The notes: generated by a model not told the origin, from the sequence alone. Shown: positions 7,917-17,646, counted from the first letter of the stretch. The stretch: 64,000 bases of DNA from Streptomyces varsoviensis (GCF_000718635.1 NZ_JOBF01000024.1:108878-172877), one strand, 5' to 3'. Numbers and translations: made by a program.

Positions 7917-9446
7917 TCAGCGGACGTCGCCCAGGAGCGCGCTGACCTTCTTGCGGTTGAGGTAGATGGCCACACCGGCGAGGGCCGCCAGCGCCGCCTC
8001 CACCGCGATGACCGCGACCCCGGTGAGGTCCGCGCCCGCGGTGACGGCGAGGGTCACCACGCAGTCGCCCGCGGTGACCGCGAGGAACCACACGCCCAGC
8101 ATCTGGCTGGCGTACTTCTGCGGCGCCAGCTTGGTGGTCACCGAGAGGCCGACGGGGGAGAGGCACATCTCGCCCATCGTCTGCACCATGTAGACGGTCA
8201 GCAGCCACATCGGGCTGGCCTTCGAGCCGTCCTGGGTCATCAGCATCGGGACGATGAAGATGACGTACGAGGCGCCGATCAGCACCATGGCCATGGCGAA
8301 CTTGACCGTGGTGGTCGGCTCCTTGCCGCGGCGGTTCAGCGCCATCCACATCCAGGCGAAGAACGGCGCGAGCACCATCACCCAGGCCGAGTTCACCGAC
8401 TGGAACCAGGAGGACGGGAAGCCGAGGCCGAGGACCTTGGAGGCGGTGTTCTTGTCGGCGAAGACGTTCAGCGTCGAGCCGGCCTGGTCGAAGATCATGA
8501 AGAACACGGCGGCGGCGACGAAGAACCAGATGTAACCGCTCATCTTGGTCTGTTCGAGCGCGGTCAGCTCCTTGTCCCGCTTGATGCGGAACAGCACGGC
8601 GATCGGGGTGAACAGGCCGATCAGCGCGATCGGGATCAGCGCCCAGTTGATCGTGAAGAGCCCGGCGGTGGCGACCACGGTGTAGAAGACGGCCGCGACG
8701 GCCACCCAGATCAGGCCCTTGCGGAGCCAGGCGTTGCGCTCCTCGCGCTCCAGCGGCGTCGGGACCTGGCTGCTGATCGGGTTCAGGTGGCGGGTGCCGA
8801 TCAGGAACTGGATCAGGCCCAGCGCCATGCCGAGCGCGGCGACCGCGAAGCCCAGGTGCCAGTTGACGGTCTGGCCGACGGTGCCGACGGCGATCGGGGC
8901 GGCGACGCCGCCCACGTTGATGCCGATGTAGAAGATGGAGAAGCCGCTGTCACGGCGCGGGTCCTGCGGGCCGTCGTAGAGCTGGCCGACCATCGTGGAG
9001 ATGTTGGCCTTCAGCAGGCCGGAGCCGACCGCGACGAGCACCATGCCGAGGAAGAACGTCGGCGCGCCGGGGATGGCGAGCACCAGGTGGCCGCAGACGA
9101 TGACGCTGGCCGCGATCGCGACGGTCTTGCGCGGGCCCCAGACCCGGTCGCCGATCCAGCCGCCGGGCATCGCCAGCAGGTAGACCGTCGCCATGTAGAC
9201 GGAGTAGATCGCGGACGCCGTGGCGAGCGACATCGCCAGGCCGCCGCCCTGACCGCCGGTCTTGGCATCCGGTCCACCGGAGATCAGGTAAAGGACGAGC
9301 AGTGCCCTCATGCCGTAGAAGCTGAAGCGCTCCCACATCTCGGTCATGAAGAGAGTGGCCAGGCCGCGGGGGTGGCCGAAGAAGGTCTTGCCGCCGGAAG
9401 CAGGGGTTCCCTGCTCGGCGGTGCCCTTCGTCAGGCTGGACGCCAT
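7917..9446 (-). CDS. POT/PTR2 family proton-dependent oligopeptide transporter
   Basis: A 509-residue membrane protein with about 12-14 hydrophobic helices. POT family signatures are present: an early ERFSFYGMRALLVLYL segment (ExxERFxYY-type region), GGWIGDRVWGPRKTV in the loop after helix 2, and the PTR2-like segment FSIFYIGINVGGVAAP. Family members import di- and tripeptides with protons across the cytoplasmic membrane. ATG 9446 is chosen because AAGGATC lies just upstream; an in-frame extension to 9533 is GC-rich and lacks a site. It shares a 476-nt divergent region with the response regulator gene, but a regulatory link is only a possibility. Confidence 0.93.
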   Translation of the reverse strand: MASSLTKGTAEQGTPASGGKTFFGHPRGLATLFMTEMWERFSFYGMRALLVLYLISGGPDAKTGGQGGGLAMSLATASAIYSVYMATVYLLAMPGGWIGDRVWGPRKTVAIAASVIVCGHLVLAIPGAPTFFLGMVLVAVGSGLLKANISTMVGQLYDGPQDPRRDSGFSIFYIGINVGGVAAPIAVGTVGQTVNWHLGFAVAALGMALGLIQFLIGTRHLNPISSQVPTPLEREERNAWLRKGLIWVAVAAVFYTVVATAGLFTINWALIPIALIGLFTPIAVLFRIKRDKELTALEQTKMSGYIWFFVAAAVFFMIFDQAGSTLNVFADKNTASKVLGLGFPSSWFQSVNSAWVMVLAPFFAWMWMALNRRGKEPTTTVKFAMAMVLIGASYVIFIVPMLMTQDGSKASPMWLLTVYMVQTMGEMCLSPVGLSVTTKLAPQKYASQMLGVWFLAVTAGDCVVTLAVTAGADLTGVAVIAVEAALAALAGVAIYLNRKKVSALLGDVR

Positions 9447-9922
9447 GGTCGATCCTTGTGTGGTCGGGACGCGTGGCGGAGAACTCACACGCCCGGGTGG
9501 GGGTGGGCCGGTACCGGCGGCCGCACCGCCCATAACCCACGTCCGGGGGGACCGACACCCCGGGATCGAAGCATCGGCTGGGACAGCCGCACACCGGCAT
9601 CCACGTCCGCCCGCGCGCGGGCGCGCGGGCGGACCATGGCCGACAGGTCATTCACTGTGAATCGGGGCTGGGGGTGCCAGCTCCGTGCACAACAGAGACC
9701 CCCGGCGTGTGTTAAGTGCCGAAGGTCCCCCCGTGGTGCTGCAGACGTCCCGTCACCATACGTCACACCCCGCCCGGATAAGAAAGGAGTTGAGACATGG
9801 ATCACAGGAGATTCGGGAACTACCCGCCTATATTCGAAGGTTAAAGGCCAGTTGGGTGAGTGAACTCGCAGGGCGAGGCGCGGGCACCTCTGACGTGCGG
9901 CCGAGCGGACTACCATCACCCC
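9447..9922. promoter_or_regulatory. Divergent intergenic region with two inverted repeats
   Basis: These 476 nt lie between the transporter and the response regulator genes and hold no supportable ORF. Two symmetric elements stand out. A perfect 13-bp-arm inverted repeat with a 4-nt loop lies at 9605-9634 (arm GTCCGCCCGCGCG). An operator-like palindrome ATTCAC-T-GTGAAT lies at 9650-9662. They are about 160-215 bp upstream of the transporter start and 260-320 bp upstream of the regulator start. GC falls around 9750-9850. Confidence 0.5.
9911..9916 (+). promoter_or_regulatory. Candidate -10 box of a leaderless response-regulator mRNA
   Basis: TACCAT lies 6 nt before ATG 9923 and there is no Shine-Dalgarno sequence, the arrangement expected when transcription starts at the start codon. 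No strong -35 is visible. Confidence 0.45.
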
Positions 9923-10603
9923 ATGACCCGAGTACTGCTCGCCGAGGATGACGCGTCCATCTCGGAGCCGCTCGCACGCGCGCTGCGCCGCGAGGGGTAC
10001 GAGGTCGAGGTGCGCGAGGACGGTCCCACGGCGCTCGACGCCGGCCTCCAGGGAGGCGTGGACCTGCTCGTACTCGACCTCGGTCTCCCAGGCATGGACG
10101 GCCTGGAGGTCTGCCGACGATTGCGCACGGAGGGCCACGGCTTCCCCGTGCTGGTGCTCACCGCCCGCGCCGACGAGGTGGACACCGTGGTCGGCCTGGA
10201 CGCCGGGGCCGACGACTACGTCACCAAGCCGTTCCGCCTCGCCGAACTGCTCGCCCGGGTACGGGCCCTGCTGCGGCGCGGCGCCGTCGAGTCCGCCCAG
10301 CAGCCGCCGGCCACGCACGGCGTGCGGATCGATGTCGAGTCGCACCGCGCCTGGATGGCCGACGAGGAACTCCAGCTCACCGCCAAGGAGTTCGACCTGC
10401 TGCGGGTGCTGGTCCGCGACGCCGGCCGGGTCGTCACCCGCGACCAGCTCATGCGCGAGGTCTGGGACACCACCTGGTGGTCGTCGACCAAGACGCTCGA
10501 CATGCACATCTCCTGGCTCCGCAAGAAGCTCGGCGACGACGCCGCCAACCCGCGCTACATCGCCACGGTGCGCGGCGTCGGCTTCCGCTTCGAGAAGAGC
10601 TGA
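9923..10603 (+). CDS. OmpR/PhoB-type response regulator
   Basis: A 226-residue two-domain protein. The receiver domain (1-120) has the acidic pair Asp9/Asp10, the phospho-acceptor Asp52 (LVLDLGLPGMDG), a conserved Thr in VLTARA and Lys in YVTKPF. The winged-helix DNA-binding domain (about 130-226) carries the usual LTAKEFDLLRVL, TLDMHISWLRKKLG and ATVRGVGFRF elements. ATG 9923 starts the receiver directly; an upstream in-frame ATG at 9860 would add 21 unrelated residues. The histidine kinase gene follows after 185 nt on the same strand and is the likely cognate sensor. The target genes cannot be read from the sequence. Confidence 0.95.
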   Translation: MTRVLLAEDDASISEPLARALRREGYEVEVREDGPTALDAGLQGGVDLLVLDLGLPGMDGLEVCRRLRTEGHGFPVLVLTARADEVDTVVGLDAGADDYVTKPFRLAELLARVRALLRRGAVESAQQPPATHGVRIDVESHRAWMADEELQLTAKEFDLLRVLVRDAGRVVTRDQLMREVWDTTWWSSTKTLDMHISWLRKKLGDDAANPRYIATVRGVGFRFEKS

Positions 10604-10788
10604 CGCCGTGACCGGCGGCAGCCACCCGGAAGGGCGCAGACCGCCGGCCTCATGACCCCGGCGGGCGGGGGCCGGCGGCCGTACGGTCCGCGGCCCGCGG
10701 CACGGGTCGAGCGCGCCGCCGCGGCGCGTCCCGCGCGGGCGCCCCGCCCGGGGGCCCAGACTCGTACCACCCCGCCCCGGAGGGCACA

Positions 10789-12048
10789 GTGCGCCGCCGT
10801 CTGATCAATTCCACGCTCGCCGTGGTGCTCGTCGTGATCGCCGTCTTCGGCATCTCGCTCGTCATCGTGGAGACCCGCACGATCGAGAGCAGCGCGCAGG
10901 AAAGCGTGCAGTCCGAGGCCGTACGGCTGGTCAGCATCGTCGACAGCCGGCTCCTGGGCGGCGAACGGGTGGCCTCCGGCGTGCTGCGCGAGCAGATCAC
11001 CCCGAACCGCTACGCCAAGATCGAGATCCCCGGCCGCGCCGCCATCGAGGTGGGCGAGCACCCGGCGGGCGAGGTCATCACCGCCACCCAGAAGGGCGAG
11101 CGCGGCGAGACCATCACGGTCGTGGAGTCCCGCACCACCGTCAGCCAGGAGATCGGCCGCACCCTGATGGTCATCCTCGGGGTGGCGCTGCTCGCCGTCG
11201 TCGCCGCCGTCTTCCTGGCCGTACGGCAGGCGAACCGGCTCGCGACCCCGCTCACCGACCTCGCCGAGACCGCCGAGCGGCTCGGCTCCGGCGACCCCCG
11301 GCCCCGCCACCGCCGCTACGGCGTCGCCGAGCTGGACCGGGTCGCCGACGTCCTCGACGCCAGCGCCGAACGGATCGCCCGGATGCTCACCGCCGAGCGC
11401 CGGCTCGCCGCCGACGCCTCGCACCAGCTCCGCACCCCCCTGACCGCGCTCTCCATGCGGCTGGAGGAGATCACGCTCACCGACGACCCCGAGACGGTCA
11501 AGGAGGAGGCGACGATCGCGCTGACGCAGGTGGAGCGGCTCACCGACGTCGTGCAGCGGCTGCTGACCAACTCGCGGGACCCGCAGTCCGGTTCGGCCGT
11601 CACCTTCGACCTCGACGAGGTCGTCAAGCAGCAGATCGAGGAGTGGCGGCCCGCCTCCCGCAGCGAGGGCCGCGCCATCGTCCGCTCCGGCAAGCAGGGG
11701 CTGCGGGCCGTCGGCACGCCGGGCGCGGTCTCGCAGGTGCTGGCCACCCTCATCGAGAACTCGCTCATGCACGGGGACGGCACGGTCGCGCTGCGCACCC
11801 GCGTCACCGGCAACCAGGCCGTCGTGGAGGTCTCCGACGAGGGCCGCGGGGTCCCGGCGGACCTCGGCTCGCGGGTCTTCGAGCGTACGGTCAGCGGCCG
11901 GAACTCGACGGGGCTCGGGCTCGCCGTCGCCCGCGACCTCGCCGAGGCGGACGGCGGACGGCTGGAACTGCTCCAGGGGTACCCGCCGGTCTTCGCGCTG
12001 TTCCTGAGCCGGGACGCGGACCAGGCGCGGGAGTCGCGGGAGCCCTGA
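10789..12048 (+). CDS. Sensor histidine kinase
   Basis: A 419-residue membrane kinase. TM1 (about 8-26) and TM2 (about 125-145) flank an extracytoplasmic sensor of roughly 100 residues. A HAMP-like linker (147-205) leads to the phospho-acceptor helix with His212 (ADASHQLRTPLTAL) and an ATPase domain with N box TLIENSLMHG, G1 VSDEGRGV and G2 STGLGLAVARDL. It should autophosphorylate and pass phosphate to Asp52 of the adjacent regulator. The start is GTG 10789 with GGAGGG about 8 nt upstream. The stimulus is not evident. Confidence 0.94.
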   Translation: MRRRLINSTLAVVLVVIAVFGISLVIVETRTIESSAQESVQSEAVRLVSIVDSRLLGGERVASGVLREQITPNRYAKIEIPGRAAIEVGEHPAGEVITATQKGERGETITVVESRTTVSQEIGRTLMVILGVALLAVVAAVFLAVRQANRLATPLTDLAETAERLGSGDPRPRHRRYGVAELDRVADVLDASAERIARMLTAERRLAADASHQLRTPLTALSMRLEEITLTDDPETVKEEATIALTQVERLTDVVQRLLTNSRDPQSGSAVTFDLDEVVKQQIEEWRPASRSEGRAIVRSGKQGLRAVGTPGAVSQVLATLIENSLMHGDGTVALRTRVTGNQAVVEVSDEGRGVPADLGSRVFERTVSGRNSTGLGLAVARDLAEADGGRLELLQGYPPVFALFLSRDADQARESREP

Positions 12049-12070
12049 GCCCCCCGGGAGGTGGGGCCGG

Positions 12071-12577
12071 CTACTTGTTGATGACCCGGACGTGGGTGCG
12101 CGGGTCCGTCAGGAACGATTCAGCGGTCTCCACCGCCTCGCGCGCGGGCAGCGCCTTGAACACCCAGGTCCGGTAGGACCAGAAGCGGAAGAGGGTGGCG
12201 ATGCCGATGCCGAGGAACTTGAAGACGTTGCTCTGCAGCGGGCTGTCCCAGTGGAAGCCGTACGTCGCCGTGTAGAGCGTGCCGTTCTCGATCACCAGGC
12301 CGATGGCGCTGAACAGCAGGAACAGCGAGAGTTCCTTCGTGCGCCCCTGCTTGTCCCGGTCGCGGTAGGTGAAGTAGCGGAACCCCACGTAGTTGAAGAT
12401 GATCGAGACGGCCGTCGCCACGATGCTGGCGCGCACCACGGGCAGCTCGCTGACGTGCCGTACGAGGTTGAAGACCGCGAGATTGACGAGCACGCCCGCG
12501 CCCCCGACCGCCCCGAACTTGGCGACCTCGCGGATCAGCCGATCCGCCCGGGAACGCAGTGTGCTCGGTTCACCCAT
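12071..12577 (-). CDS. GtrA family membrane protein
   Basis: A 168-residue protein with four predicted transmembrane helices and GtrA-type signatures (FGAVGGAGVLVNLAVFNLV near the start, IIFNYVGFRYFTYRD in the middle, RFWSYRTWVF near the end). GtrA proteins are thought to move or position polyprenyl-linked sugars across the membrane for glycopolymer decoration. ATG 12577 has GAAG about 6 nt upstream; TTG 12589 is an alternative four residues longer. It converges on the histidine kinase gene with a 22-nt gap. The substrate is unknown. Confidence 0.88.
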   Translation of the reverse strand: MGEPSTLRSRADRLIREVAKFGAVGGAGVLVNLAVFNLVRHVSELPVVRASIVATAVSIIFNYVGFRYFTYRDRDKQGRTKELSLFLLFSAIGLVIENGTLYTATYGFHWDSPLQSNVFKFLGIGIATLFRFWSYRTWVFKALPAREAVETAESFLTDPRTHVRVINK

Positions 12578-12914
12578 AGTGATCTTCAAGCTCCAGAGTC
12601 CGGCGAAAGTCGGGTGTCGGTCAGCGTAGGCCAGTGCCGGTCGGCCGTTGGTCAGTGCTGGTCCGGCTTCTTCATGCTAACCAGCGACCCCGAAGCGTGC
12701 TCCCGTGGCTGGGCAATGGGGTGGCCGCGGGGGGCGCTCCGGCTGGTCACAGCGGTGCGGATGGCGGCTGATACAGCGGAGCGCCCGGCACGGCAACCGG
12801 CGCCGACGGCCGAACGCGTCGGGTACGCGTCAAACTGCGTCGATCATAGGGGTGCTTGGAGGAACGTCCAAGGCCGGGGCGGCGGTATCCGGCCGGGCGG
12901 ATACCCTGGACCGC
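12578..12914. other. Divergent region upstream of GtrA and purK
   Basis: These 337 nt contain no supported gene; the frame open upstream of purK (from 12705) has no ribosome-binding site and is not purK-like. Short imperfect repeats of GGTCAGYG-type sequence occur at about 12618-12665. Promoters for both flanking genes should lie here. Confidence 0.45.
12902..12907 (+). promoter_or_regulatory. Candidate -10 box of leaderless purK mRNA
   Basis: TACCCT lies 7 nt before GTG 12915 with no Shine-Dalgarno sequence in between, consistent with transcription beginning at the start codon. Confidence 0.45.
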
Positions 12915-14054
12915 GTGACGTTCCCGGTAGTCGGCATGGTCGGCGGCGGTCAGCTCGCCCGTATGACCCACGAGGCAGGCATCCCCCTCGGCATCAGGTT
13001 CAAGCTGCTCAGCGATACCCCGCAGGAGTCCGCGGCGCAGGTCGTCGGCGATGTCGTCATCGGCGACTACCGCGACCTGGCGACTCTTCGTGCCTTCGCA
13101 CAGGGCTGCGATGTGATCACCTTCGACCACGAGCATGTGCCCACGGAGCACCTGCGCGCCCTGGAGGCGGACGGCGTGCCCGTACGCCCCGGCCCCGACG
13201 CGCTGGTGCACGCGCAGGACAAGGGCGTGATGCGGGCGAGGCTCACGGAGATCGGGGCGCCCTGCCCCCGGCACCGCATCGTGGCGGACCCCGCCGACGT
13301 GGCGCGCTTCGCGGCCGAGGGCGACGGCTTCCCGGTCGTGCTCAAGACGGTGCGCGGCGGCTACGACGGCAAGGGCGTCTGGATCGTACGGAGCGAGGCG
13401 GACGCCGCCGAGCCGTTCCGGGCCGGGGTGCCGGTGCTCGCCGAGGAGAAGGTCGGCTTCGCCCGCGAGCTGGCCGCCAACGTCGTACGGTCCCCGCACG
13501 GCCAGGCCGTCGCCTACCCCGTGGTCGAGTCGATCCAGGTCGACGGCGTCTGCGACACCGTGATCGCGCCCGCGCCGGACCTCGCCCCCGAGCTGTCCGC
13601 CACCGCGCAGGAGCTGGCCCTGAAGATCGCGAAGGAGCTGGGCGTCGTCGGCCACCTGGCCGTCGAGCTGTTCGAGACGCCCGACGGGCGCGTCCTCGTC
13701 AACGAGTTGGCGATGCGCCCGCACAACTCCGGCCACTGGACCCAGGACGGCGCGGTCACCTCGCAGTTCGCCAACCACGTACGGGCCGTGCTGGACCTGC
13801 CGCTGGGCGACCCCCGGCCGCGCGCCCCGTGGACCGTGATGGCCAACGTGCTCGGCGGCGACTATCCGGACATGTACGCCGCCTACCTCCATTGCATGGC
13901 GCGCGACCCGGGCCTCAAGATCCATATGTACGGAAAGGACGTGAAGCCGGGCCGTAAGGTCGGGCACGTCAACACCTACGGCGACGACCTGGCCGACGTG
14001 CGGGAGCGCGCGAGCCACGCCGCCGGATACCTGCGAGGAACGATCACCGAATGA
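12915..14054 (+). CDS. purK: N5-carboxyaminoimidazole ribonucleotide synthase
   Basis: A 379-residue ATP-grasp enzyme that carboxylates AIR to N5-CAIR in de novo purine synthesis. The N-terminal [12 protein letters not shown] loop, the ATP-grasp motif [15 protein letters not shown] and the C-terminal metal/ATP segment ([27 protein letters not shown]) are all present, and the length is typical. The start GTG 12915 begins directly with the conserved strand; upstream sequence in frame is not PurK-like. The stop overlaps the purE start (ATGA, 14051-14054), so the pair is translationally coupled. Confidence 0.97.
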   Translation: MTFPVVGMVGGGQLARMTHEAGIPLGIRFKLLSDTPQESAAQVVGDVVIGDYRDLATLRAFAQGCDVITFDHEHVPTEHLRALEADGVPVRPGPDALVHAQDKGVMRARLTEIGAPCPRHRIVADPADVARFAAEGDGFPVVLKTVRGGYDGKGVWIVRSEADAAEPFRAGVPVLAEEKVGFARELAANVVRSPHGQAVAYPVVESIQVDGVCDTVIAPAPDLAPELSATAQELALKIAKELGVVGHLAVELFETPDGRVLVNELAMRPHNSGHWTQDGAVTSQFANHVRAVLDLPLGDPRPRAPWTVMANVLGGDYPDMYAAYLHCMARDPGLKIHMYGKDVKPGRKVGHVNTYGDDLADVRERASHAAGYLRGTITE

Positions 14055-14635
14055 GCGCGCCCACGCCGCCCGGCACCACCCCCGCGAACGGCTCCGACGC
14101 GGGCGCCGCCCCGAAGATCGGCATCGTCATGGGCTCGGACTCCGACTGGCCCGTCATGGAGGCCGCCGCCCAGGCCCTCGACGAGTTCGAGGTCCCGTAC
14201 GAGGTCGACGTCGTCTCCGCGCACCGGATGCCGCGCGAGATGATCGACTACGGCGAGCGCGCCGCGGACCGCGGCCTCAAGGCGGTCATCGCGGGCGCCG
14301 GCGGCGCGGCCCACCTGCCCGGCATGCTGGCCTCCGTGACGCCGCTGCCGGTGATCGGCGTGCCCGTGCCGCTCAAGTACCTCGACGGCATGGACTCGCT
14401 GCTGTCCATCGTGCAGATGCCGGCCGGCGTCCCGGTCGCCACGGTCTCGGTGGGCGGCGCCCGCAACGCGGGGCTGCTCGCGGTCCGGATGCTCGCCGCG
14501 CACGACGGCGAGCTGCTGGGCCGTATGCGCCATTTCCAGGACGAGCTGAACGAGCAGGCCACGGAGAAGGGCAAGCGGCTGCGGGCCAAGGTGGACGGCC
14601 GCCGGTCGGGCGGGTTCGGCTTCGGCGGCAAGTGA
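14051..14635 (+). CDS. purE: N5-carboxyaminoimidazole ribonucleotide mutase
   Basis: A 194-residue class I PurE that converts N5-CAIR to CAIR. Signature motifs are [24 protein letters not shown] (catalytic His) and a [11 protein letters not shown] loop. It is about 25-30 residues longer than the usual E. coli enzyme because of a hydrophilic N-terminal extension and a basic, Gly-rich tail. It overlaps purK by 4 nt. Its last codons (TTCGGCGGCAAG plus stop) are the seed of the repeats that follow. Confidence 0.97.
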   Translation: MSAPTPPGTTPANGSDAGAAPKIGIVMGSDSDWPVMEAAAQALDEFEVPYEVDVVSAHRMPREMIDYGERAADRGLKAVIAGAGGAAHLPGMLASVTPLPVIGVPVPLKYLDGMDSLLSIVQMPAGVPVATVSVGGARNAGLLAVRMLAAHDGELLGRMRHFQDELNEQATEKGKRLRAKVDGRRSGGFGFGGK

Positions 14636-14710
14636 GGGTGCCGGCGGCGAGCTGCGGTTTCGGCAGCACGTCACTTCGGCGGCGAGTAACCGCGTAACTT
14701 CGGCGGCGAG
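14621..14710 (+). repeat. Degenerate TTCGGCGGCRAG repeats spanning the purE stop
   Basis: TTCGGCGGCAAG at the purE end (14621-14632) recurs as TTCGGCGGCGAG at 14675-14686 and 14699-14710, with a partial copy at 14641-14651. The array fills the purE-dipeptidase gap. Confidence 0.6.
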
Positions 14711-14733
14711 CGACTATGACGGAGGAGTCAGAG

Positions 14734-16026
14734 GTGTCCGAGACGAACGAGACGGCGGGTGCCGCGGGGACCGCTGGGACTCCCGGCGCCGCCGGGGCCT
14801 CCGCCGCGGGCGGCACGGCCGAGACGGACGATTTCCTGGCCAGGGCCCACGCACTGCTCGCCGACCACCCCGTGGTCGACGGCCACAACGACCTCCCCTG
14901 GGCGCTGCGCGAACAGGTCCGCTACGACCTCGACCGGCGCGACATCGCCGCCGACCAGAGCGACGACCTGCACACCGACCTGCCGCGGCTGCGGGCCGGC
15001 GGCGTCGGCGCCCAGTTCTGGTCCGTGTACGTACGCAGCGACCTCCCCGGCGGCCACGCGGTCAGCGCGACCCTCGAACAGATCGACTGCGTACGGCAAC
15101 TGGCCGACCGCTACCCGCAGGACCTGCGGCTCGCGTTCACCGCGGACGACATGGAGCAGGCGCGGGCCGAGGGCCGCATCGCCTCCCTCATGGGCGCCGA
15201 GGGCGGCCACAGCATCGACGACTCCCTCGCCACCCTGCGCGCGCTGTACGCGCTCGGCGTGCGCTACCTGACCCTCACCCACAACGACAACGTCGCGTGG
15301 GCCGACTCGGCGACGGACGAGCCGCGCGCGGACGGCCTCACCCGCTTCGGCGAGGAGGTCGTCCGGGAGATGAACCGGATCGGCATGCTCGTCGACCTCT
15401 CGCACGTCGCGCCCGCCACGATGCGCGACGCGCTGCGCGTCAGCGAGGCCCCGGTGCTCTTCTCGCACTCCTCCGCGCGCGCCGTCTGCGACCACCCGCG
15501 CAACATCCCGGACGACGTGCTGGAGTCCCTCGCGGCCAACGGCGGCACGGCGATGGCGACGTTCGTGCCCAAGTTCATCCTCCCGGAGGCGGTCGCCTGG
15601 ACCCTGGCCGCCGACGAGAACATGCGCGCCCACGGCCTGCACCACCTCGACACCACCGCCGAGGGGAAGCGGGTCCAGCGCGCGTACGAGGCCGCCCACC
15701 CCCGGCCCATGGCCACCGCCGCCACCGTCGCCGACCACCTCGACCACATGCGCGAGGTCGCGGGCGTCGACCACATCGGCATCGGCGGCGACTTCGACGG
15801 CACCGCCTTCACCCCGGCCGGCCTCGAAGACGTCTCCGGCTACCCCAACCTCATCGCCGAACTGCTGCGCCGCCGATGGTCCACCGCCGACCTGTCCAAG
15901 CTCACCTGGCGGAACGCGGTACGCACGCTCCGCGCGGCCGAGGACGTCGCGCGCGACCTCCAGAGCCGGCGGGGCCCGTCCAACGCGACCATCGAGGAAC
16001 TGGACGGGGCGGCGCCGCAGGACTGA
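14734..16026 (+). CDS. M19 family (renal-type) zinc dipeptidase
   Basis: A 430-residue amidohydrolase-fold dipeptidase. All six ligands expected from human renal dipeptidase are present: His51 and Asp53 ([10 protein letters not shown]), bridging Glu156 (GAEGGHS), His224 (LVDLSHV), His245 (LFSHSSAR) and the catalytic Asp353 (GIGGDFDG). It should hydrolyse L-Xaa-D/L-Xaa dipeptides with a binuclear zinc centre. From memory, the S. coelicolor counterpart (Sco3058) is the structurally characterised bacterial homologue of renal dipeptidase. No signal peptide is seen, so it is probably cytosolic. GTG 14734 is chosen because GGAGGA lies 7 nt upstream; ATG 14716 is the alternative. Confidence 0.95.
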   Translation: MSETNETAGAAGTAGTPGAAGASAAGGTAETDDFLARAHALLADHPVVDGHNDLPWALREQVRYDLDRRDIAADQSDDLHTDLPRLRAGGVGAQFWSVYVRSDLPGGHAVSATLEQIDCVRQLADRYPQDLRLAFTADDMEQARAEGRIASLMGAEGGHSIDDSLATLRALYALGVRYLTLTHNDNVAWADSATDEPRADGLTRFGEEVVREMNRIGMLVDLSHVAPATMRDALRVSEAPVLFSHSSARAVCDHPRNIPDDVLESLAANGGTAMATFVPKFILPEAVAWTLAADENMRAHGLHHLDTTAEGKRVQRAYEAAHPRPMATAATVADHLDHMREVAGVDHIGIGGDFDGTAFTPAGLEDVSGYPNLIAELLRRRWSTADLSKLTWRNAVRTLRAAEDVARDLQSRRGPSNATIEELDGAAPQD

Positions 16027-16033
16027 CGGTGGC

Positions 16034-16065
16034 GGGGGCGGCCCGCCTCGGCCCGGACCGCCCCC
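16034..16065 (+). terminator. Hairpin after the dipeptidase gene
   Basis: GGGGGCGG (16034-16041) pairs with CCGCCCCC (16058-16065) around a 16-nt loop, beginning 8 nt after the stop. Confidence 0.5.
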
Positions 16066-16218
16066 GGCCCGTGACGGGGCCGCTCGGCCGCCCCCGGCGG
16101 AGCATGGGGCCGCTCGGCCCAGTCGGTGCTAACCCATACGCGCCGCAGAGCGCGGCGCGGCGGGGCCCACGTGTCACCGTGGCGGTACCTGCGCCGCAAC
16201 GAGCACGGAGCCCCTTAT

Positions 16219-17631
16219 ATGGCCGACACAGCCCCCGTCCTCCAGGGGAGCCCCCGAGCGTTCACCCCTGCCCCCGCCCCCGAGCCCGCGCCGGACCCGG
16301 CGCCCGCGGCCGGGCCCGACCCCGTGACCAAGAACGACGCCGCGCCCAAGAACGACTCCGCGGCCCGTACCGGCCCCGCGACGCGCACCGGTCCCGAGAC
16401 CCGGGCCGGCTCCGCGCCGCCCACCGGTCCCATGGCCCGGACCGCGTCCGAGCCGCGCACCGGGTCCGAGACCGCGTCCGTTCCGGCCCCCGCCGCCGAT
16501 CCGGCCTCCGTGACCCGGGCGCGTCAGCTCCTGGCCGTACGACCCGTGGCCGACGGCCACAACGGTCTGCCATGGACGCTCCGGCTGCGGTCGGGCCACG
16601 ACCTGACGCCGGGCCACTACTACGACCTCGACCTCGCCGACGCCACGCTGCACACCAGCTTCCCGGCGCTGCGGGCGGGCGGCGTCGGGGCGCAGTTCTG
16701 GTCCGTACACGTGCCGCCGGGCGCGGTCGGGGACCGGGCGGTCAGCGCGACCCTCGACCAGATCGACTTCGTGCACACGCTGGTCCGCTCCTACCCGGAG
16801 TCGCTGCGGCTCGCGCTCACCGCCGACGCGATCGGCGACGCCCGCAACCGCGGCCGGATCGCCTCGCTGCTCGGGGCCGCGAGCGGGCACGCCATCGACA
16901 GTTCGCTGGGCACCCTGCGCGGGCTGCACGGCCTCGGCGTACGCACCATGGCGCTCACCCACGACCGCAACACCCCCTGGGCGGACTCAGCGCTGGACGA
17001 GCCGCGGGCGGGCGGCCTGACCCTCTTCGGCGAGGAGGTCATCCGCGAGATGAACCGCCTCGGCATGCTCATCGACCTCTCGATGAGCTCCATCGACGTC
17101 ATGCGGCACACCCTGGCCCTCTCCAAGGCCCCGGTCCTCTTCTCGCACTCCGCGGCGGCCGCGCTGACCGGCCGGCCGGGCGACGTCCCCGACGACATCC
17201 TGGAACGGCTGCCGGTCAACGGCGGGCTGTGCATGGTCACGTTCGAGCCGGCGCGCATGGCGCGGGGCACCGGACCCGCGACGCTCGCGGACGTCGCCGA
17301 CCACCTCGACCACGTACGGGAGGTGGCGGGCGCGAGCCACGTCGGGCTCAGCGGCTGCTACGACGGCGGCCCGGAGACGGAGCCCGCGACCGCGACGGAC
17401 GGTACGTACGAGCCGCTGCCCCGCCCGCGGGGCCTGGAGGACGCCTCCCGCTACCCGTACCTGATCGCGGAACTCCTCGACCGCGGCTGGTCCGAGACCG
17501 ACATCGCCAAGCTGACGTGGGAGAACACGCTGCGCGTGCTGCGCGGCGCGGAGTTCACGGCGCGGGCCGGCGGGCCGCGCCGCGCCCCGTCGATGGCGAC
17601 GATCGCCCGCCTCGACGGGGCGCGGCGCTGA
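16219..17631 (+). CDS. M19 dipeptidase-like protein lacking most metal ligands
   Basis: A 470-residue paralogue of the upstream dipeptidase, aligning from about residue 100 to the end. Four of six metal-site residues are replaced: Asp of HxD becomes Gly116 (ADGHNGLPW), bridging Glu becomes Ala221 (GAASGHA), His becomes Met289 (LIDLSMSS) and the catalytic Asp becomes Cys380 (GLSGCYDG). Only His114 and His310 remain. The frame is intact and codon use is normal, so it is not an obvious pseudogene; it is best read as a pseudoenzyme. The first 100 residues are Ala/Pro/Thr-rich and low in complexity. ATG 16219 has GGAG 8 nt upstream. It may bind a peptide, regulate its neighbour or be drifting. Confidence 0.85.
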   Translation: MADTAPVLQGSPRAFTPAPAPEPAPDPAPAAGPDPVTKNDAAPKNDSAARTGPATRTGPETRAGSAPPTGPMARTASEPRTGSETASVPAPAADPASVTRARQLLAVRPVADGHNGLPWTLRLRSGHDLTPGHYYDLDLADATLHTSFPALRAGGVGAQFWSVHVPPGAVGDRAVSATLDQIDFVHTLVRSYPESLRLALTADAIGDARNRGRIASLLGAASGHAIDSSLGTLRGLHGLGVRTMALTHDRNTPWADSALDEPRAGGLTLFGEEVIREMNRLGMLIDLSMSSIDVMRHTLALSKAPVLFSHSAAAALTGRPGDVPDDILERLPVNGGLCMVTFEPARMARGTGPATLADVADHLDHVREVAGASHVGLSGCYDGGPETEPATATDGTYEPLPRPRGLEDASRYPYLIAELLDRGWSETDIAKLTWENTLRVLRGAEFTARAGGPRRAPSMATIARLDGARR

Positions 17632-17646
17632 GCGGACCGGATAAAG

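Noticed and set aside
7902..9863. 653-codon plus-strand ORF across the transporter
   Set aside because: It is antisense to a clear POT transporter and has His/Glu/Asp-rich shadow composition.
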